Of a stretch of 64,000 bases of DNA, positions 35,401 to 47,580 are shown piece by piece. This DNA comes from Ostrinia nubilalis. Lineage: Eukaryota; Arthropoda; Insecta; Lepidoptera; Crambidae. A model generated the notes under the pieces. That model ran no database searches. It worked only from the letters and a program-made list of their open reading frames with translations, and was not told the origin of the DNA. How positions within the stretch are numbered: the stretch's first letter is position 1; the number at the start of each line of letters is the position of its first letter. Location: assembly GCF_963855985.1 (NCBI RefSeq), contig NC_087090.1, positions 17,296,501 through 17,360,500 of the forward strand, given 5' to 3'. The position numbers and the translations under genes are program-made.

Positions 35401-38400
35401 TTCGCCACCGCTCTTCTCCGCTCCGCCTTGGTGAAAACCGAGCCTAAAGAAGAGGGGTGTAAATTATAATTAAAGCGTGTTATCGTCCACAGTCTGCATG
35501 CTGTTCGGCCTTCTAAACTGCACCGGCATCTTCCTATTCGACGTGTCGAGCGTGGTGGCGGGCGTGTGGCAGATGCTGTCCGGCTTCCTGGTGATGGTGT
35601 GCGAGGCGCCATGCTGCTGCTTCTTCATCGACTACGTGCAGGTGCTCTCTGACAAGCTTGAGTCGCGCCCGTACTGGAACAAGGCCGCGCTGTACATCGG
35701 GTGAGCCAGCCTTATCATTCTGTTTCATCATCAATTTCAAAATGTCTTTATTTCGTAAAATAATGTTACATCAAAACAGTTCTAGTGTACTATCGGCAAC
35801 AGTGTTAACTGCCCATTGCCAGTCATGTCATCTCGTTCTATGGCAAAGAATCACCATTTGATTAGAGCGAGAGCAAAAACGGAGATGGATAGTTAACAGT
35901 GTGGCCCTGTGTACATTTTAAAATGCTCATCCTCAATCAGACTTTTAGCTATGGATGTCCACTGCTGAACACCCGCCATACACGGACAGCTTGAAGCAGC
36001 TAGTATCCGACAGCTTCAAGCTGCGAATGCATAGCAAACAAAAGTATACTACGTACACACATACACGGAACCGCTCGAGCAGTAGCAACTGCTTCTGTAC
36101 TTTGCTATGCAGCCGCAGCTTGAAGCTGTCGTTACTAATTGCTTCAAGCTGTCCATGTATGACAGGCCATAGGCCTCCCCCAATGATTTCTACAAAGACC
36201 GATTGGTAGCGGCCTGGATCCAGCGCCCTTCTGCTACCTTTATGAAGTCGTCAGTCCACCTTATGGGTGATTATAACTTTACTGTGCAAAAATTACGCTA
36301 ACTTTCGATCTAGTTACACCGACCGTGGTCAGTTCCAGGAACATGAACCTGTATCATATTATGGTGCTCTTACAACTTGCTAGAGTAAACAAATTCACAC
36401 ACATTCTTCAAACTACTCGTAGGTAAATCTAGTATAATCGCGTTTGATTAGATAACGGTTTGACTTAATTACGTAGTAGATAATCTCTTCGTCCTAAGCT
36501 AATATTTGTTCCTTAAGGGATTTGAATTGTACCTTTAGTTTTTCCTTGCTTATTTTGTATAATGTGTAGTAAGTAATAATCTGGCTATCTTCATTTGATG
36601 GCAGGCAATAGTCTAGCAAATCAAAACAAAACCACAACATGATACTTCACTCTGACTTTAAACCATGAACTAAGAATAAAGCATTGTATTGTCTCGTCCC
36701 ATGAATACTGACCCATCTATTATTCAGGCTTAATTAGCTTATTTTCACTTGAATGTAACCTAGATTGGAAATAGAACAGAGTCGGTTATGGTCGATACCT
36801 TGCATAACGAACATAACGAAGTCTCCGCCTGCGCGACAGTGGAATCGGATGCGCCATTTAAAATTAACGCGACGTGAATGAGCTTCTTTCATGCCCACTT
36901 AAAGGCGGCAATACACATGCCAATAACTTGTACATTTGCATACCAGTTTCTCAGATGTGTCACCAACTGTCGGTATATGCTAAATGGCATTCCCGTATTT
37001 AGCAAGCGAGTAGATCTAAAAAGATAACCGATTTTCTTGTTTTTTTGTTGGAAATATAGGATGTAAATTGCATAATAGAAGTCTGTCCAACTGTCCACAT
37101 ATATCGCTAACAAGCATATAAGATACTTTTCCGTTTTACTTGCGTGTGTATCGCCGCTTTAACAATGAGAGAGCGTCAAGAAAACGTAAAAATTGTTATG
37201 ATAATATTTTTTATTGCTAGTGCAAGAACAAAGCGAGATAATGAAGTGTAATTAATTCGTTATCTGACCCATAATGGCACCTAAACGTAACGGCGCCACG
37301 GAACTGTTAATCGGATTGACTCACCGTGTTTACAAACTATATGCCCCGTATTGCGAGACGTCACTCGACCATGAACTTCACAAGATTCATTGACTTCGTT
37401 GATGATTTGCGAATTTATTAAGTCATAAATTATGCTTATTATTCAGGAATAAGGAAAATACTTACCAGCCATAAGATGTACCAATTCAAGGTGTAAGTTA
37501 GCTAATGGTCATTAGACTTGACACTTACTTAGAATGACATTATTTATCTTTTTCTTCCATTTGCTTGTATGTAATTAAGATACGAATACCTAAAGACAAT
37601 TTATCTAAACAGTGCAAGTGTATGCATATATTGATTGCATTGCATTGAACTTCAGGGTAAAAGACTGATCATGCGTTTGATTTATTCATGCCTGTGAGAG
37701 ATTGATACCTTATAATCTTATTTATAAGCTTCATAGTATGCAAGCAAGCATCGTTTGTTACTACGGGCCTTATCAGCGATCCTTGTTAGTGCCACGCGTG
37801 TATCCTCGCTAATCCAATATGCACACATCCAATTAATGCTGCGTTTCAATTATTCCTGTAATTCGTTTCAATTAAAGCAACTACATCATCTAGAGCTGGA
37901 TCGCTCTGGAAGATTAGATTGATTGTGCAGTCCCTTTATTATTTTCATATTTGTTTTACTTTTTGCGGTGAATAAAAAGAATTAAATTCTATACTTATAG
38001 ATGCAGTTATTGAGGTGATTGTATACCTTATATAAACTAGTGAAGTTAGATATAAACTCGTCAAGCAAACCAAAGTCGTTTCGTCAAAAAATGACCAATT
38101 AATACGTCCCACTTCTAGAACGAGTTTTGTGATGTCATAATTTCTTTATCTTTATTAAATGTGAGCGTTAACGGAAACAGGTTAATAACTTGATAAATAC
38201 ACATGTACCAGAATACTACGTTAAGAATTTCAGACCCAGCCAGAAATTTTGCCTGCAAGCTGCTTCGTGGATCTTTGGAGTCTTCTTGCACCCTCGTCAC
38301 TCTCCGTCCCACGCCCAAGTAGCCGCCTACTGAATCGGAAAACTTTCGATAATCCTCTATGCAAAACCAATCTCGGCCAGCATTCACCACAATATCGCAT

Positions 38401-41400
38401 AGCGTGGGGCTGTAATTTTGTTCACACCGAAGTTGACATTTTCCACGGTTCTATCGCCTCTATCAAAAACAACCTATTTATGACGTGAAAGGGCATGAAA
38501 ATCTGAAGTCTCGCTGATGTTTCTTTGCAACTAAATATTGAAAATGCTTGCGCGATTATGGTACTTCACATAAGGTTAAGATTTCCGACACTGAACCGTC
38601 CCAGCTATAACATTGTCAGGACGACTCTACTATCAATAATGGATTATAAGTTCCTATTTTTGTCGCGTTAGACAACCATATATGTAATTATGACATTTAC
38701 AGGAGGGGGCTACTATCAATTCTGGGTTGTTAGTTTTTGTTTTTTGCCACTTGACGTTTCAAAATCGTTGGACTACACCAAATGTTTTAAAAACGGCACC
38801 TTTCATGCATTTCTGTTGGTCGTTTGTTTAAAACTTCAATGCTTGTTCCAGCCTGGCGCTGCCTCCGTTCTTCCTGGCGACCACAAGCTTGAGCACGTGG
38901 CTGGGAAGCGGGCTGATCTTCGCCACGGGCATTGTCTATGGGATGATGGCGCTCGGCAGAAAGTAAGATCTATTTCATACTTCCACGAGAACAATCGGTA
39001 CGGCTGGTGTTATAGGATAGATGCCGTTGTATAGCGATGATTGACTTCAATGAGGGCATCGTTTTAGCGCTAACGAGTTGGCGCCACTGTAGAGTAACAT
39101 CACAGTGCCCCTTAAGGGCTACCCTTTTTTACTGTATTTTGACGTTTATAAGTGCCACTAAAGCCCGGTCCGTGAGCACGTAGAATTTTGTCCAATGACC
39201 CCTAGCTACCCATCCTAATCGCTCGCGAGTCCATATTGCTATCGCGACTGTGCGACTGGCACCCGCAGTGGGTGTGCGAGCGCGATAGCAACATAATTAC
39301 GCGCGAGCGATAAGGATGGGTAGCTTGGGGTCATTGGACAAAATTCTACGTGCTCACAGACCAGACTATAGTAATCAAAATTGAATAAAATATTTTTGAT
39401 TGACTGTCACTCATTTGCTAGTGGCGAAGACAGTGGCGCCAACTGGTGACCGCTGACGGTAGGAGGACTTTCGCATTATTTTGTACTCAGCAGGATGGCG
39501 CCACTGTAAAGTAGGATCATGTCAATCGCCAGTGGTGCCAACTCTCAAGTATAAAAACGATAGCAAATGTGTCTGCAGTAGACGTGCGTCCAAGATAATA
39601 TGCAAATTCTTCGCTCTGTTTTCGATGTGCGTATTTAAATTGGTGATTTGAATTAACATGACTTTGTGTGAGTGATATAACTTGTTGTAACTAACCTAGT
39701 GATAGAAACTTTTAATTATACTTCTTAAGAGTAACTTGATGAAAGATCTTTATGTATGGAGTAATAGAATTTATTTCATACATTCTTAATAACGTAAATA
39801 AAGGAAAACCGTGTTTATTGGTATATTAGAGAAACTAAAAAATAATGTTTTCAATAACGTCAGTTGCGTAACGAAGTTAGCGTTGTTTTTAACAAAATAT
39901 TAGAAAACCACGTTGTTTTCGTTGCCTTGGTATAAGGTTAAGTAAATAAATATAGGATGTGAAGAAACTAGACGCCTGTAACTCTAATAAACTGATAAGA
40001 AAGTTTACCATAAATTCTTACTTAGGTGTGTGTGATTGATTAATATTTAAATGTGATTAATATTTAAATAAATTAAAGACTGAATAATACACTAATTTGT
40101 AGATAGAAGGTTTTGCTACTAATCTAACTCTATACCGTCGTTTCTCAATATTTATTGTCCCGTCGACTCCTTTAAAAATAATATGTAAGTATGTAACCAA
40201 TGATATTTAAAATTATTCCTTCTTGCTGGCTACATTACATAATATTACTACAACAATTAAAAATAATTGCTCATTTTTCTTCTTCTTATCGTGTCGACAA
40301 CAAACCTACACAATGTCAGCCCAAAACTCCACTACAAGAGTGGCGTTGTCTATCAGCACATTCAAATAGAACAGTCTTTCCCAAAGTGGGCGATAACGCC
40401 CCCTTGTGGGTGCTGCAGGCTTAAAGGGGGGCGGTAAGAGACCCAGAAAAAAAATCGGGACGTTGTGTAGAGACTTGGGAGGCGTCATCTACTAGGAGGA
40501 CTCTTAGACATCGACTGAGCTCGACTCTTGACTACAAAAATGGGGGGCGCTAAAAAGTAATTTATTCTCAAAGTGGGCAGTAGACTAAATAAGTTTGGGA
40601 ACCACTGAAATAGAATGACTATTCAAGCGACGCCCAGATTGAGAAACGACGGTCCAAACTATCGGGTTAGGCGGTTGTCTGTGCGCTTGTAACGGTGTGG
40701 GGCGACAGGGGCTCGCGAGACGACATGGCCGCGATGGCGGCGGGCGCAACCACGCCGCCCGGCGCGCCGCATCCCGCGCCCGACCACAAGGTCACGCTGA
40801 TGGAGGATCCCGACGTCTGGCGCCCCAACTAAAGGCAACTACGCTCGCTTGCATGCACTAGATGACTAGAACACGTTTCGTTCACGTAGTTTTTGATCCG
40901 GCTCGAAGGACCACGCTTTTAGCCGGTCGCACCGCTCTGCAGGCGCCCGACCACAAGGTCACGCTGATGGAGGATCACGAAGTATGGCAACTAAAGGCAA
41001 CTACGCTCGCTTGCATCCACTAGACACGTTTCGTTAACGTAGCTTTTTATTCGGCTCGAAGGACCACGCTTTTGGCACTTAGGTCTTTCACGTACTATTA
41101 GATCCAGCTCGAAGGACCACGCTTTTAGCCAGGCGCGCCGCATCAGGCGCCTGACCACAAAGTCATGCTCATGGAAGACCCCGACGTCTGGCGCCCCAAC
41201 TAAAGGCAACTACGCTCGCTTGCATGCACTAGAACACGTTTCGTTCACGTAGCTTTTGATCCGGTTCGAAGGACCACGCTTTTGGCCAAGCGTACCGCTT
41301 CAGGCGCCCGACCACAAGGTCACGCTGATGGAGGATCACGACGTATTGGCAACTATAGGCAACTACGCTCGCTTGCATGCACTAGTACACTTTGGTTCAC

Positions 41401-42552
41401 GAACTCTTAGATCCGGCTCGAAGGATCACCTTTATGGCGATCGCACACGTGGAGCGCTTCACTTAGTTTCAACTAGCAAGTTTGTGGTAGATTTGTCTGG
41501 CTCGGAGGATCACTTTTTATAGCTTTGTTTTAGATTCGGCTTCGTGAATAATTTTTTTCACGCTCTATTTTGCATCGACACGAACGAGGCACCTATTTTT
41601 ATTTGCGCACCCTCATAGATTCGGTTCGAATGACTACGTTTAGCGCTTTTTACACATCACATTATTTGCGGAACTATGTGAAATGTTTCTTTCTTTTATT
41701 TTTAAGCTATTTAAGTACTCGTATTGTGATTGAACTGTTTTAATTTTAATGTGTAGCTGTTAAACGTACAGGTTCAACTTATCTTAAGTTGCTTTTTCTT
41801 TTACTTTTTTTATTCAAGAGTCTTTCACGTTTTTATTGCATTACCTACATTAGATGTGATGTGATAAGCTAAAGTAGAAGCTAATATCCTTGTGTTATGT
41901 CCGCAATCATTGGATCTGCCGGGCTAAGATCTCGCCACGATAACATCTTATGGTGGTATCATATCGATTTTAGACGACCAATGTCTTATCGTCTAATTTT
42001 TCAATATACAGATATCTTTCAACTGAAGAATAAACTTGTCATTTCGACATCCTATACTGAAACTTTCAATGTGCCAAACTTATTCTTCAAAAGTTATCTG
42101 ACGCTTGAAATATCAGCCCTAAGGCTGGTTTTAGTGTCACGCGGACTGTCAGTGCGGATCGCTCTGCACAGCCGATCTGTATGAACTGCTAGGGAGCGGA
42201 GCGGTTCCTCCGGACCGCATTACTCTAAAACGCTCACTAGAAGTTCATACAGATTGGCCGTGCGAAGCGGGTCCGCACCGGACGGTCCGCGTGCCACTAA
42301 GACCAGCCTAAAGGGTAAGTATAAAATGCATCGATAAGATTTCATCGTGGCGCGCATCCCAGGCCTGCTGATAAGCAAAAACAGCCTCTAATCTGTTATA
42401 ATTGTCCCCGCAGAGCTTCCATAGACGAGATGCGGACGTCGGCGGCGACGCTGGAAGCGGGCATGGCGGGGCCCACCACCACCGCGCCGCGCGCCAAGCT
42501 CGTGGCCAACGAGCTGCCCGTCAGCTTCACCGGAGCCCCCGAGCGACACTGA
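32452..42552 (+). CDS. fwe: Calcium channel flower, full gene (five-exon form, 193 aa)
   Basis: Whole-gene entry. Exons 32452-32454, 32536-32656, 35493-35700, 38852-38962 and 42414-42552 join in frame to 193 aa, close to the 194 aa of Drosophila Flower. Family features seen: [18 protein letters not shown] start, [17 protein letters not shown], four hydrophobic segments (about residues 36-57, 62-82, 107-120, 128-146), and CEAPCC with Glu at residue 79, the position of the acidic residue reported as important in the fly protein. Flower is a synaptic-vesicle and plasma-membrane protein linked to calcium-dependent endocytosis; its C-terminal isoforms mark cell fitness in flies. An alternative last exon lies at 40709. 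Introns carry many MITEs. Confidence 0.95.
32536..32656 (+). CDS. fwe: Flower exon 2
   Basis: Acceptor TTTTTGCAG, donor GTAAGTAG. Residues 2-41, cytosolic N-terminus. The intron before it is 81 bases. Ends in phase 1. Confidence 0.95.
32657..35170. other. Flower intron 2, no gene seen
   Basis: AT-rich. A decayed LINE 3' fragment lies at about 34620-34790 (TACGTGCCCTGCCATTG, as in 7450-7470). Nothing else recognised. Confidence 0.6.
35174..35444. mobile_element. MITE with TAA target duplication upstream of flower exon 3
   Basis: Ends GGCCCGGTTTTCACC / GGTGAAAACCGAGCC, TAA at 35171-35173 and 35445-35447. Contains TTCGCCGGGTCAGCTAGT, a second repeat end. Confidence 0.82.
35493..35700 (+). CDS. 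fwe: Flower exon 3
   Basis: Acceptor TCGTCCACAG, donor GTGAGCC. Encodes the first two membrane segments and [25 protein letters not shown] ends 48 bp upstream of the acceptor. Phase 1 to 2. Confidence 0.95.
35945..36270 (-). mobile_element. LINE 3' fragment interrupted by a MITE
   Basis: LINE text TGGATGTCCACTGCTGAACA resumes as TAGGCCTCCCCCAATGATTT after a MITE at about 35972-36166 whose ends are CATACACGGACAGCTTGAAG / inverse. Confidence 0.78.
36900..37161. mobile_element. MITE with AAAGGCGGCAATACACA ends
   Basis: Inverted ends TTAAAGGCGGCAATACACA and TGTGTATCGCCGCTTTAA. Confidence 0.78.
37162..38851. other. Flower intron, no gene seen
   Basis: AT-rich intron; short ORFs at 38115-38488 show no recognisable motif. 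Confidence 0.55.
38852..38962 (+). CDS. fwe: Flower exon 4
   Basis: Acceptor TTGTTCCAG, donor GTAAGATC. Encodes [20 protein letters not shown] and [14 protein letters not shown], the last two membrane segments. Ends in phase 2. Confidence 0.95.
39100..39405 (+). mobile_element. LINE 3' end interrupted by foldback MITE Z copy 4
   Basis: AAGGGCTACCC...GACGTTTATAAGTGCCACT is the Jockey-like LINE tail. MITE Z (39159-39371) interrupts it, and the tail resumes with TGAATAAAATATTTTTGATT. Confidence 0.75.
40372..40607. mobile_element. hAT-type MITE, AAATAGAA target duplication
   Basis: Sister of 19637-19869. Exact 8-bp duplication at 40364-40371 and 40608-40615. Lies about 100 bp upstream of the alternative flower exon. 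Confidence 0.92.
40709..40832 (+). CDS. fwe: Flower alternative last exon
   Basis: Acceptor GGGGCGACAG. Splicing from exon 4 in phase 2 gives [18 protein letters not shown] and ends [13 protein letters not shown] then TAA, making a 188-aa isoform. The tail differs wholly from exon 5, as do C-terminal isoforms of fly Flower. Parts of this exon are repeated three more times downstream. Confidence 0.82.
40770..41560 (+). repeat. Imperfect tandem copies of the flower alternative exon 3' end
   Basis: The block GCGCCCGACCACAAGGTCAC recurs at about 40775, 40943, 41146 and 41302, each followed by a degenerate LMED(P/H)D...W or stop region, AACTACGCTCGCTTGCATGC and GGCTCGAAGGACCACGCTTT. Unit lengths vary from about 155 to 205 bp. 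The downstream copies are not in phase with exon 4. Confidence 0.85.
42123..42308. mobile_element. MITE with TAA target duplication upstream of flower exon 5
   Basis: Ends GGCTGGTTTTAGTG / CACTAAGACCAGCC, TAA at 42120-42122 and 42309-42311. Confidence 0.82.
42414..42552 (+). CDS. fwe: Flower exon 5 (last exon)
   Basis: Acceptor TGTCCCCGCAG. Encodes [19 protein letters not shown] and ends [12 protein letters not shown], like the fly tail with ASAEDMRAAA and PFSFTGA. Stop TGA at 42550-42552. Confidence 0.95.
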
Positions 42553-42611
42553 CGGAGCCCTACAGCCCGCGAGGCGCCCGCTCCGCACTACTCATCCGTA
42601 TACTCGCCTTA

Positions 42612-42893
42612 GGCTAAGAAATCACGGCGCGATTTTCACCCGCGCCCGCGGCGTTATTTCAAAACTCACGGGAACGGTTATTTGCGCTGTTAGGCTATGA
42701 ACACACGGCGCAGGTAAAAATTGCGTCTCGCTAAGTCACTGGTATAAAATGGTCGCCCGCCGATCGATCGCAGAGTGCGTGGGCGAAAACCGCGTCGTGA
42801 GTTGTGCATTAGTTTTTACAAAAGAACCTTAATTCTACAGAAGCTCGCAACCGCCACGGGCGCGGGTGAAAATCGCGCGATGAGTTCTTAGCT
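42612..42893. mobile_element. MITE with TTA target duplication in the flower 3' UTR
   Basis: Ends GGCTAAGAAATCACGGCGCG / CGCGCGATGAGTTCTTAGCT, TTA at 42609-42611 and 42894-42896. Starts 60 bp after the stop codon. Confidence 0.8.
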
Positions 42894-42894
42894 T

Positions 42895-43222
42895 TAAGCC
42901 TTAATTTCCTCTTAAGTTGACGTCGGTTCCTGACATACGTCGAGCTTACGAATATACACTAGTTCTATGAAGCACCGCACTGTCGGCAGTGGCAGATAAT
43001 TATTCGCGCGTACGTCGGTCGACTGAGCGGACTGATTGATGCGTTACTGAACAACAGGAGCGCGCTCAGTGCGCCACTGACCACTCTCCCGTACGGATTA
43101 TGCGCGTATAGCCAAAACATGATTGTTTGGTATTCGCAGTGCGGGAATTTTCTGTGTTCATATGTGATGATACCCGCCGCCAACGTCGGTCCCTGACGTC
43201 AACTTAGAAGGAAATCAAGCCT
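42895..43222. mobile_element. MITE with AAGTTGACGTC ends
   Basis: Inverted ends with TAAGTTGACGTC near each border and GGAAAT outer bases; immediately follows the previous MITE. Confidence 0.65.
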
Positions 43223-43386
43223 GTTTGTTTCCACATGAGCATGCTCAAATAAATGAGCGGCTGATTTGGCCGAGCCATTAATTCTTAGCATTCAGGCTCG
43301 GGCTTGGCTCAGGCGTCTCCACTTGAGCGCCTCGGCCAAATGAGCCGCTCATTCGCCTGAGCAAGCTGAAGTGGATACAAGGCTAT
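43223..43386. mobile_element. Foldback MITE with GGCCGAG inner arms
   Basis: Arms AATGAGCGGCTGATTTGGCC and inverse flank a short loop. Confidence 0.7.
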
Positions 43387-46372
43387 ACGCACGATGTCAG
43401 TAACCGGTTTAAGTATGATGACATCAATGATATTTTTTTATAGAATTAGTATGAAAGTATCGATGGGACGCATCGAAACTATATTTGACGAAGAATTCAA
43501 AACTAACTTGAGGAACGTAATGATATGATTTTGGAATTATGTTGGTGTCATCATCCCTATTGTAAAAACTTATTTGCTCGATGGTAAGCATCGCCGCGAA
43601 AGATAAAGCATAATGTTCAAAACGTTAACATCGCAAAATGTAGTTATTATCGACTAATTAATCCTTTAAATTGTCCCTTTCTAATTTATTAACGAATTTT
43701 CTGGCTCTAATTAATCTTAAAAGTTTTTCTGACATTTTGCGCTCTTGACGTTTTTTGGATTTGTAATAATATGCGTGTTTGTCTTTTTACCGGTTTGACA
43801 TTGTGCATGAATTTTGGCTATATCTGCCATTCCTTCATCCCAAGCGCTCCCTTGGGATGAAGGTAAAAGCCAAAATACGGATATTGTTGTGCGGAGTCCC
43901 CTGTACCCGCCAGGTCGAGAAAACATCGTCATATGTGGCAGCTCCATCTTAGTTGTAACGCGGTTCGGAATCAGATAAAACTGATTTAGGTCTCTCCTAA
44001 GAGGCTAGAAACGCGTCAACGCGCAGATGGAGCTGTGACATTAGTTTATGAACAAGCAGAGGCCTCCCCCATTGATCTCCAGCGAACGCCAAGGCATCCA
44101 AGGTTAAACTTTATCAGATCGACAGTATATCGCGCCGTTACACTTTACATAGTCGTCGCTATTTTACTCCATTTTATACGAGGTAGGTTCTTCCTGGATG
44201 AGGCAATTCGCCCGCTTAAAGACCTTTTTTAGAACACTTTTAGATCATGTCTTCGGACTTCGTTACAGTTCGTGTTTGCATAATACTTTTCGTTATAACG
44301 TTTGAGCAGCTATTGTGAATGACCAACTTTGAACCTTATGGGCTTGATATTTAGAACACATTGCCAACGTACCGGAGTCCTCCATTCAATAATATTGCCA
44401 AAATAACTAAGTTTTTGGTTGTCTTGAAACATTGTTCCATATTATTGCATATTGACACGATATCATTAGATGTTATTGTACATAGAAATCACATTTATTT
44501 CAATTGAAAATCATTATTGCCTATGATATGTCAGATGTTTGTTACCATAAATTAGTTGTAGACCAGGTTGAAGATTTTTAAAGGGCAACCTTATATTATT
44601 CATTATTATTGCTTGGATTATACTTACATATTATAAATGAGATTGAACGGTAAGCAAATTTTAAATTTAATTGAAAGGTTAATAAAGCTGTAGAAGGATA
44701 AATTAAAAATAATTTTATTGAATTTATTATTATTGTATTGTTCCTGTGAGATGGTTTGATTGATTATTCCATTATTCCATATAACTTTTTGAATAAAATA
44801 ATATTTTTTGTAATCAAGTCTTCGAGGGGAGGTTTTTTTAATGAAGCAGCTAAATATGTGCATTATTTTTAACATAATACTAAGAGGGCTGTAAATAAGT
44901 TACTCTTATGGCTTAATAAACTGACGCGACTACGTCAGTTGATATTTATATTTCCAGTGATTGACAGAAATTATATTTAAATATGAATTTTGTTCTATAC
45001 ATGTATCGCGCACGTGATTTATATACTATTTCGACCTTGACAATTTGACAGTATATTCGTAATAAGATATACGTTAAACTAAGTCGATGTATTAGTTAGC
45101 TAAATATTACTTGACATTGATGTAAGGTGTTTCTTTCTAAATTGTTAAACTTTACTCATAGTGTAAATATACACATTTACTCCCAATTATAATACGTTTC
45201 GTGAGAAACAAGTGTGTTCATAATATAAATTATTAGTTGGTCTTGGTTGCCACATTTTTTTACTATAGCAAAATGAACCTTCTAAAATACAGGAATTCAC
45301 GTACGTTTAAGTTGTTTAGATGTTCAAAAACAATTTTGGCTTCACGAAATAATTATTTCATATGAATTCTCGGTGTCCGTAATCAGTCTAGAACTGCTTT
45401 CAACGAGAGTGAGCCAGCCCTCCTCGTGATAAGACTTTTTAAACTATGCATTCCAAATTGCACTGTAGATGGGTCTCATTATTTTTAATCTATTTTTATT
45501 ATACCTGTGTCTATGCAACATGGCTCAATGCTACGACGAACCATAGATGAACGGATGGTATCTTATTACTACGTGTGAATAATAATTATTGCCAAACAAT
45601 TGACTGTTAACAATCCTTATTAAACCTGTTAATTACCATGAGCCATGTCGCACTATACTGTAGCTTGCATGTTATTAGATTTAGCGTTGCAGTTAGACTA
45701 GATCCTGTAGTGACTGATTTTCATTTCGTATTGTAAACATTTTTACAACAATGTCAATTTGTTACATGAACTATTTAATACTTAATAGCTATATTTCATT
45801 AGGATTACTAGCGAGGGTCACTAAATTATATTAATCAAATGTAATGTTAAAGACAAAGTTGAGGGATAGGAGATGCTAAAGTAACCAGTTATTGTACTGC
45901 CAGGTTTTGTCGGATGCGTAATGTGTTGTCGCTATGATGGTAGATAGTAGCTTTGATGTACGAATAGACAGTTGACTTGTATTAATACACACGGTGAGCA
46001 CTTATTAGATTGATATGATATTGTAGAAAGACCATTAGTAAATTATCTTACAGCATCCACTACCACACCACTGTTTAGAGGCTGGTATGTTGGTCGGGGC
46101 ACTCATTTTGCCAAGTCGGATGTTTATTGTGGCACTGCAGTAAGATGTACCACGGTCTTATTATCAAATTGAAAACAATGGCGTGCAAGTCAATGTCTCC
46201 AATGTGGCAAAAAGGCTATTACGTCTCCGATTACATAAGAGCATGATACGAAATTATAATGAATAATAACTAACACATAAACTTAATAGAAAACTGTTTC
46301 AGACGCTAAGTATTAAAATATCACTGTTACTGTAATTGCAAGATATTTTTGTAAAATATTATAGATGATGCG
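43387..46372. other. Possible long flower 3' UTR or intergenic DNA
   Basis: AT-rich with a LINE 3' remnant near 44055-44110 (GGCCTCCCCCATTGATCTCC). No gene recognised; whether it is transcribed cannot be told from sequence. Confidence 0.5.
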
Positions 46373-46438
46373 GGCGCCTCGCCGCGCCACGAGTATTATG
46401 TGGTTAAGCAAGACCCTAGTCTTAGGTAATGTTTTCGT
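46373..46438 (+). CDS. Candidate orphan terminal exon
   Basis: Acceptor-like ATATTATAG is followed by AT and then an open frame DAGASPRHEYYVVKQDPSLR ending in TAA at about 46436. GC-rich against an AT-rich surround, and a polyadenylation signal follows at 47143. Its phase does not fit flower exon 4, so a further exon would be needed, or it belongs to another transcript. Confidence 0.35.
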
Positions 46439-47142
46439 AGGTTTAAAAAGTTTTGCTCACACACCAATATTTTTGTGAATGGTATTTATGCGTTTAGTGT
46501 TGCCATTATAAGCCCTATTATTTAACCATCTATGCTCCCACTTTTCCATTGGTTGAAGTAGGCATTAGTAAATTTTTAGTAATTTATTTCTTTTATAGTT
46601 ATCTTCTTATTATCTGTATCTTCCATTCAGTAAATCCGTCGCTTTACCTATGCCAATAATAATTTTAAATTGTGAGCTATTTTCACCTTATTTTGTCTAT
46701 TATTATTGCCTCATTTATTATTATACATTTTAAGCAAAATAATGTAATTTATTTCGGGGTTGTATATAAACGCAATTATTATCCATAAAATTATTATTAT
46801 TTTTAGTACTAAGGTTATTTTTGCTACAACTACATGAATGTACACGCATGATCTTAATTAATATACCTTTAACGAGTCAAACCAAGGGCCTCAATGACTG
46901 CGTAACATTAGAACAACTGTAGAATTTGTGGCTGTTATACATTTTTAAATTTGTTATTTCACATTTTGGAGCTATTTTTTTAATTAAACTGACCACATTC
47001 TGTAGATTTCTATGATAATTTTGATAAAGTATGGAACTAGTGAATTGTTAGTAAATAATATCAAATGTAAACATAGTTGTATAGTGTAAGCAGTTGCAGT
47101 TGTTTCGTCAAGTTAATGTTACTGTTAGGAAGGCATATCTGT

Positions 47143-47148
47143 AATAAA
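47143..47148 (+). terminator. Candidate polyadenylation signal of the flower locus
   Basis: AATAAA followed by TGTGTGTATATTG, a GT-rich downstream element. It is the first plus-strand signal of this quality that I noticed before LAMTOR5. Confidence 0.45.
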
Positions 47149-47574
47149 TGTGTGTATATTGAATTGACTTTCATTTTTAACTTGGGATATTTTAATCCCA
47201 TTACCTTAGTTTGAGTTTCCTCCCTTCCCTAGTCTTCTAAATAATAGTATGCAAACTTATTAATTTGACTAAAATCCAAACCAATTTATAATAATAGTGA
47301 TTCACTCTAATAAAAGGATATTATTTATATTTTTACAAACAATAATCCTTCTGCTAATATAATTCAATGATTTCTGGCCTACTAGTAATAATAGTGACCG
47401 AGTTTTTTCAGTTTCTTGCGCTGTTTCTGCTCAGCACTGGCCCATTTATTGCCCCGAAGCAATGGTAGGGTTGCAAAAATTATGAGTTTTTACTGCTAGA
47501 CAACCCATCAAGTATAGACCATTGTGAATAATAAAGTTAAAAAGACAATTTTATGTATCAATAAAATGTTTTTC

Positions 47575-47580
47575 TTTATT
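47575..47580 (-). terminator. Candidate polyadenylation signal of LAMTOR5
   Basis: AATAAA on the minus strand, 447 bases past the LAMTOR5 stop. Confidence 0.5.

Noticed and set aside
40930..41400. Copies of the flower tail as further mutually exclusive exons
   Set aside because: With the exon 4 phase each candidate acceptor gives a wrong frame and an early stop, so I call them partial copies.
41256..41522. 88-codon plus [24 protein letters not shown]
   Set aside because: It is one of the decayed flower exon copies read through its junctions, without a start or splice support.
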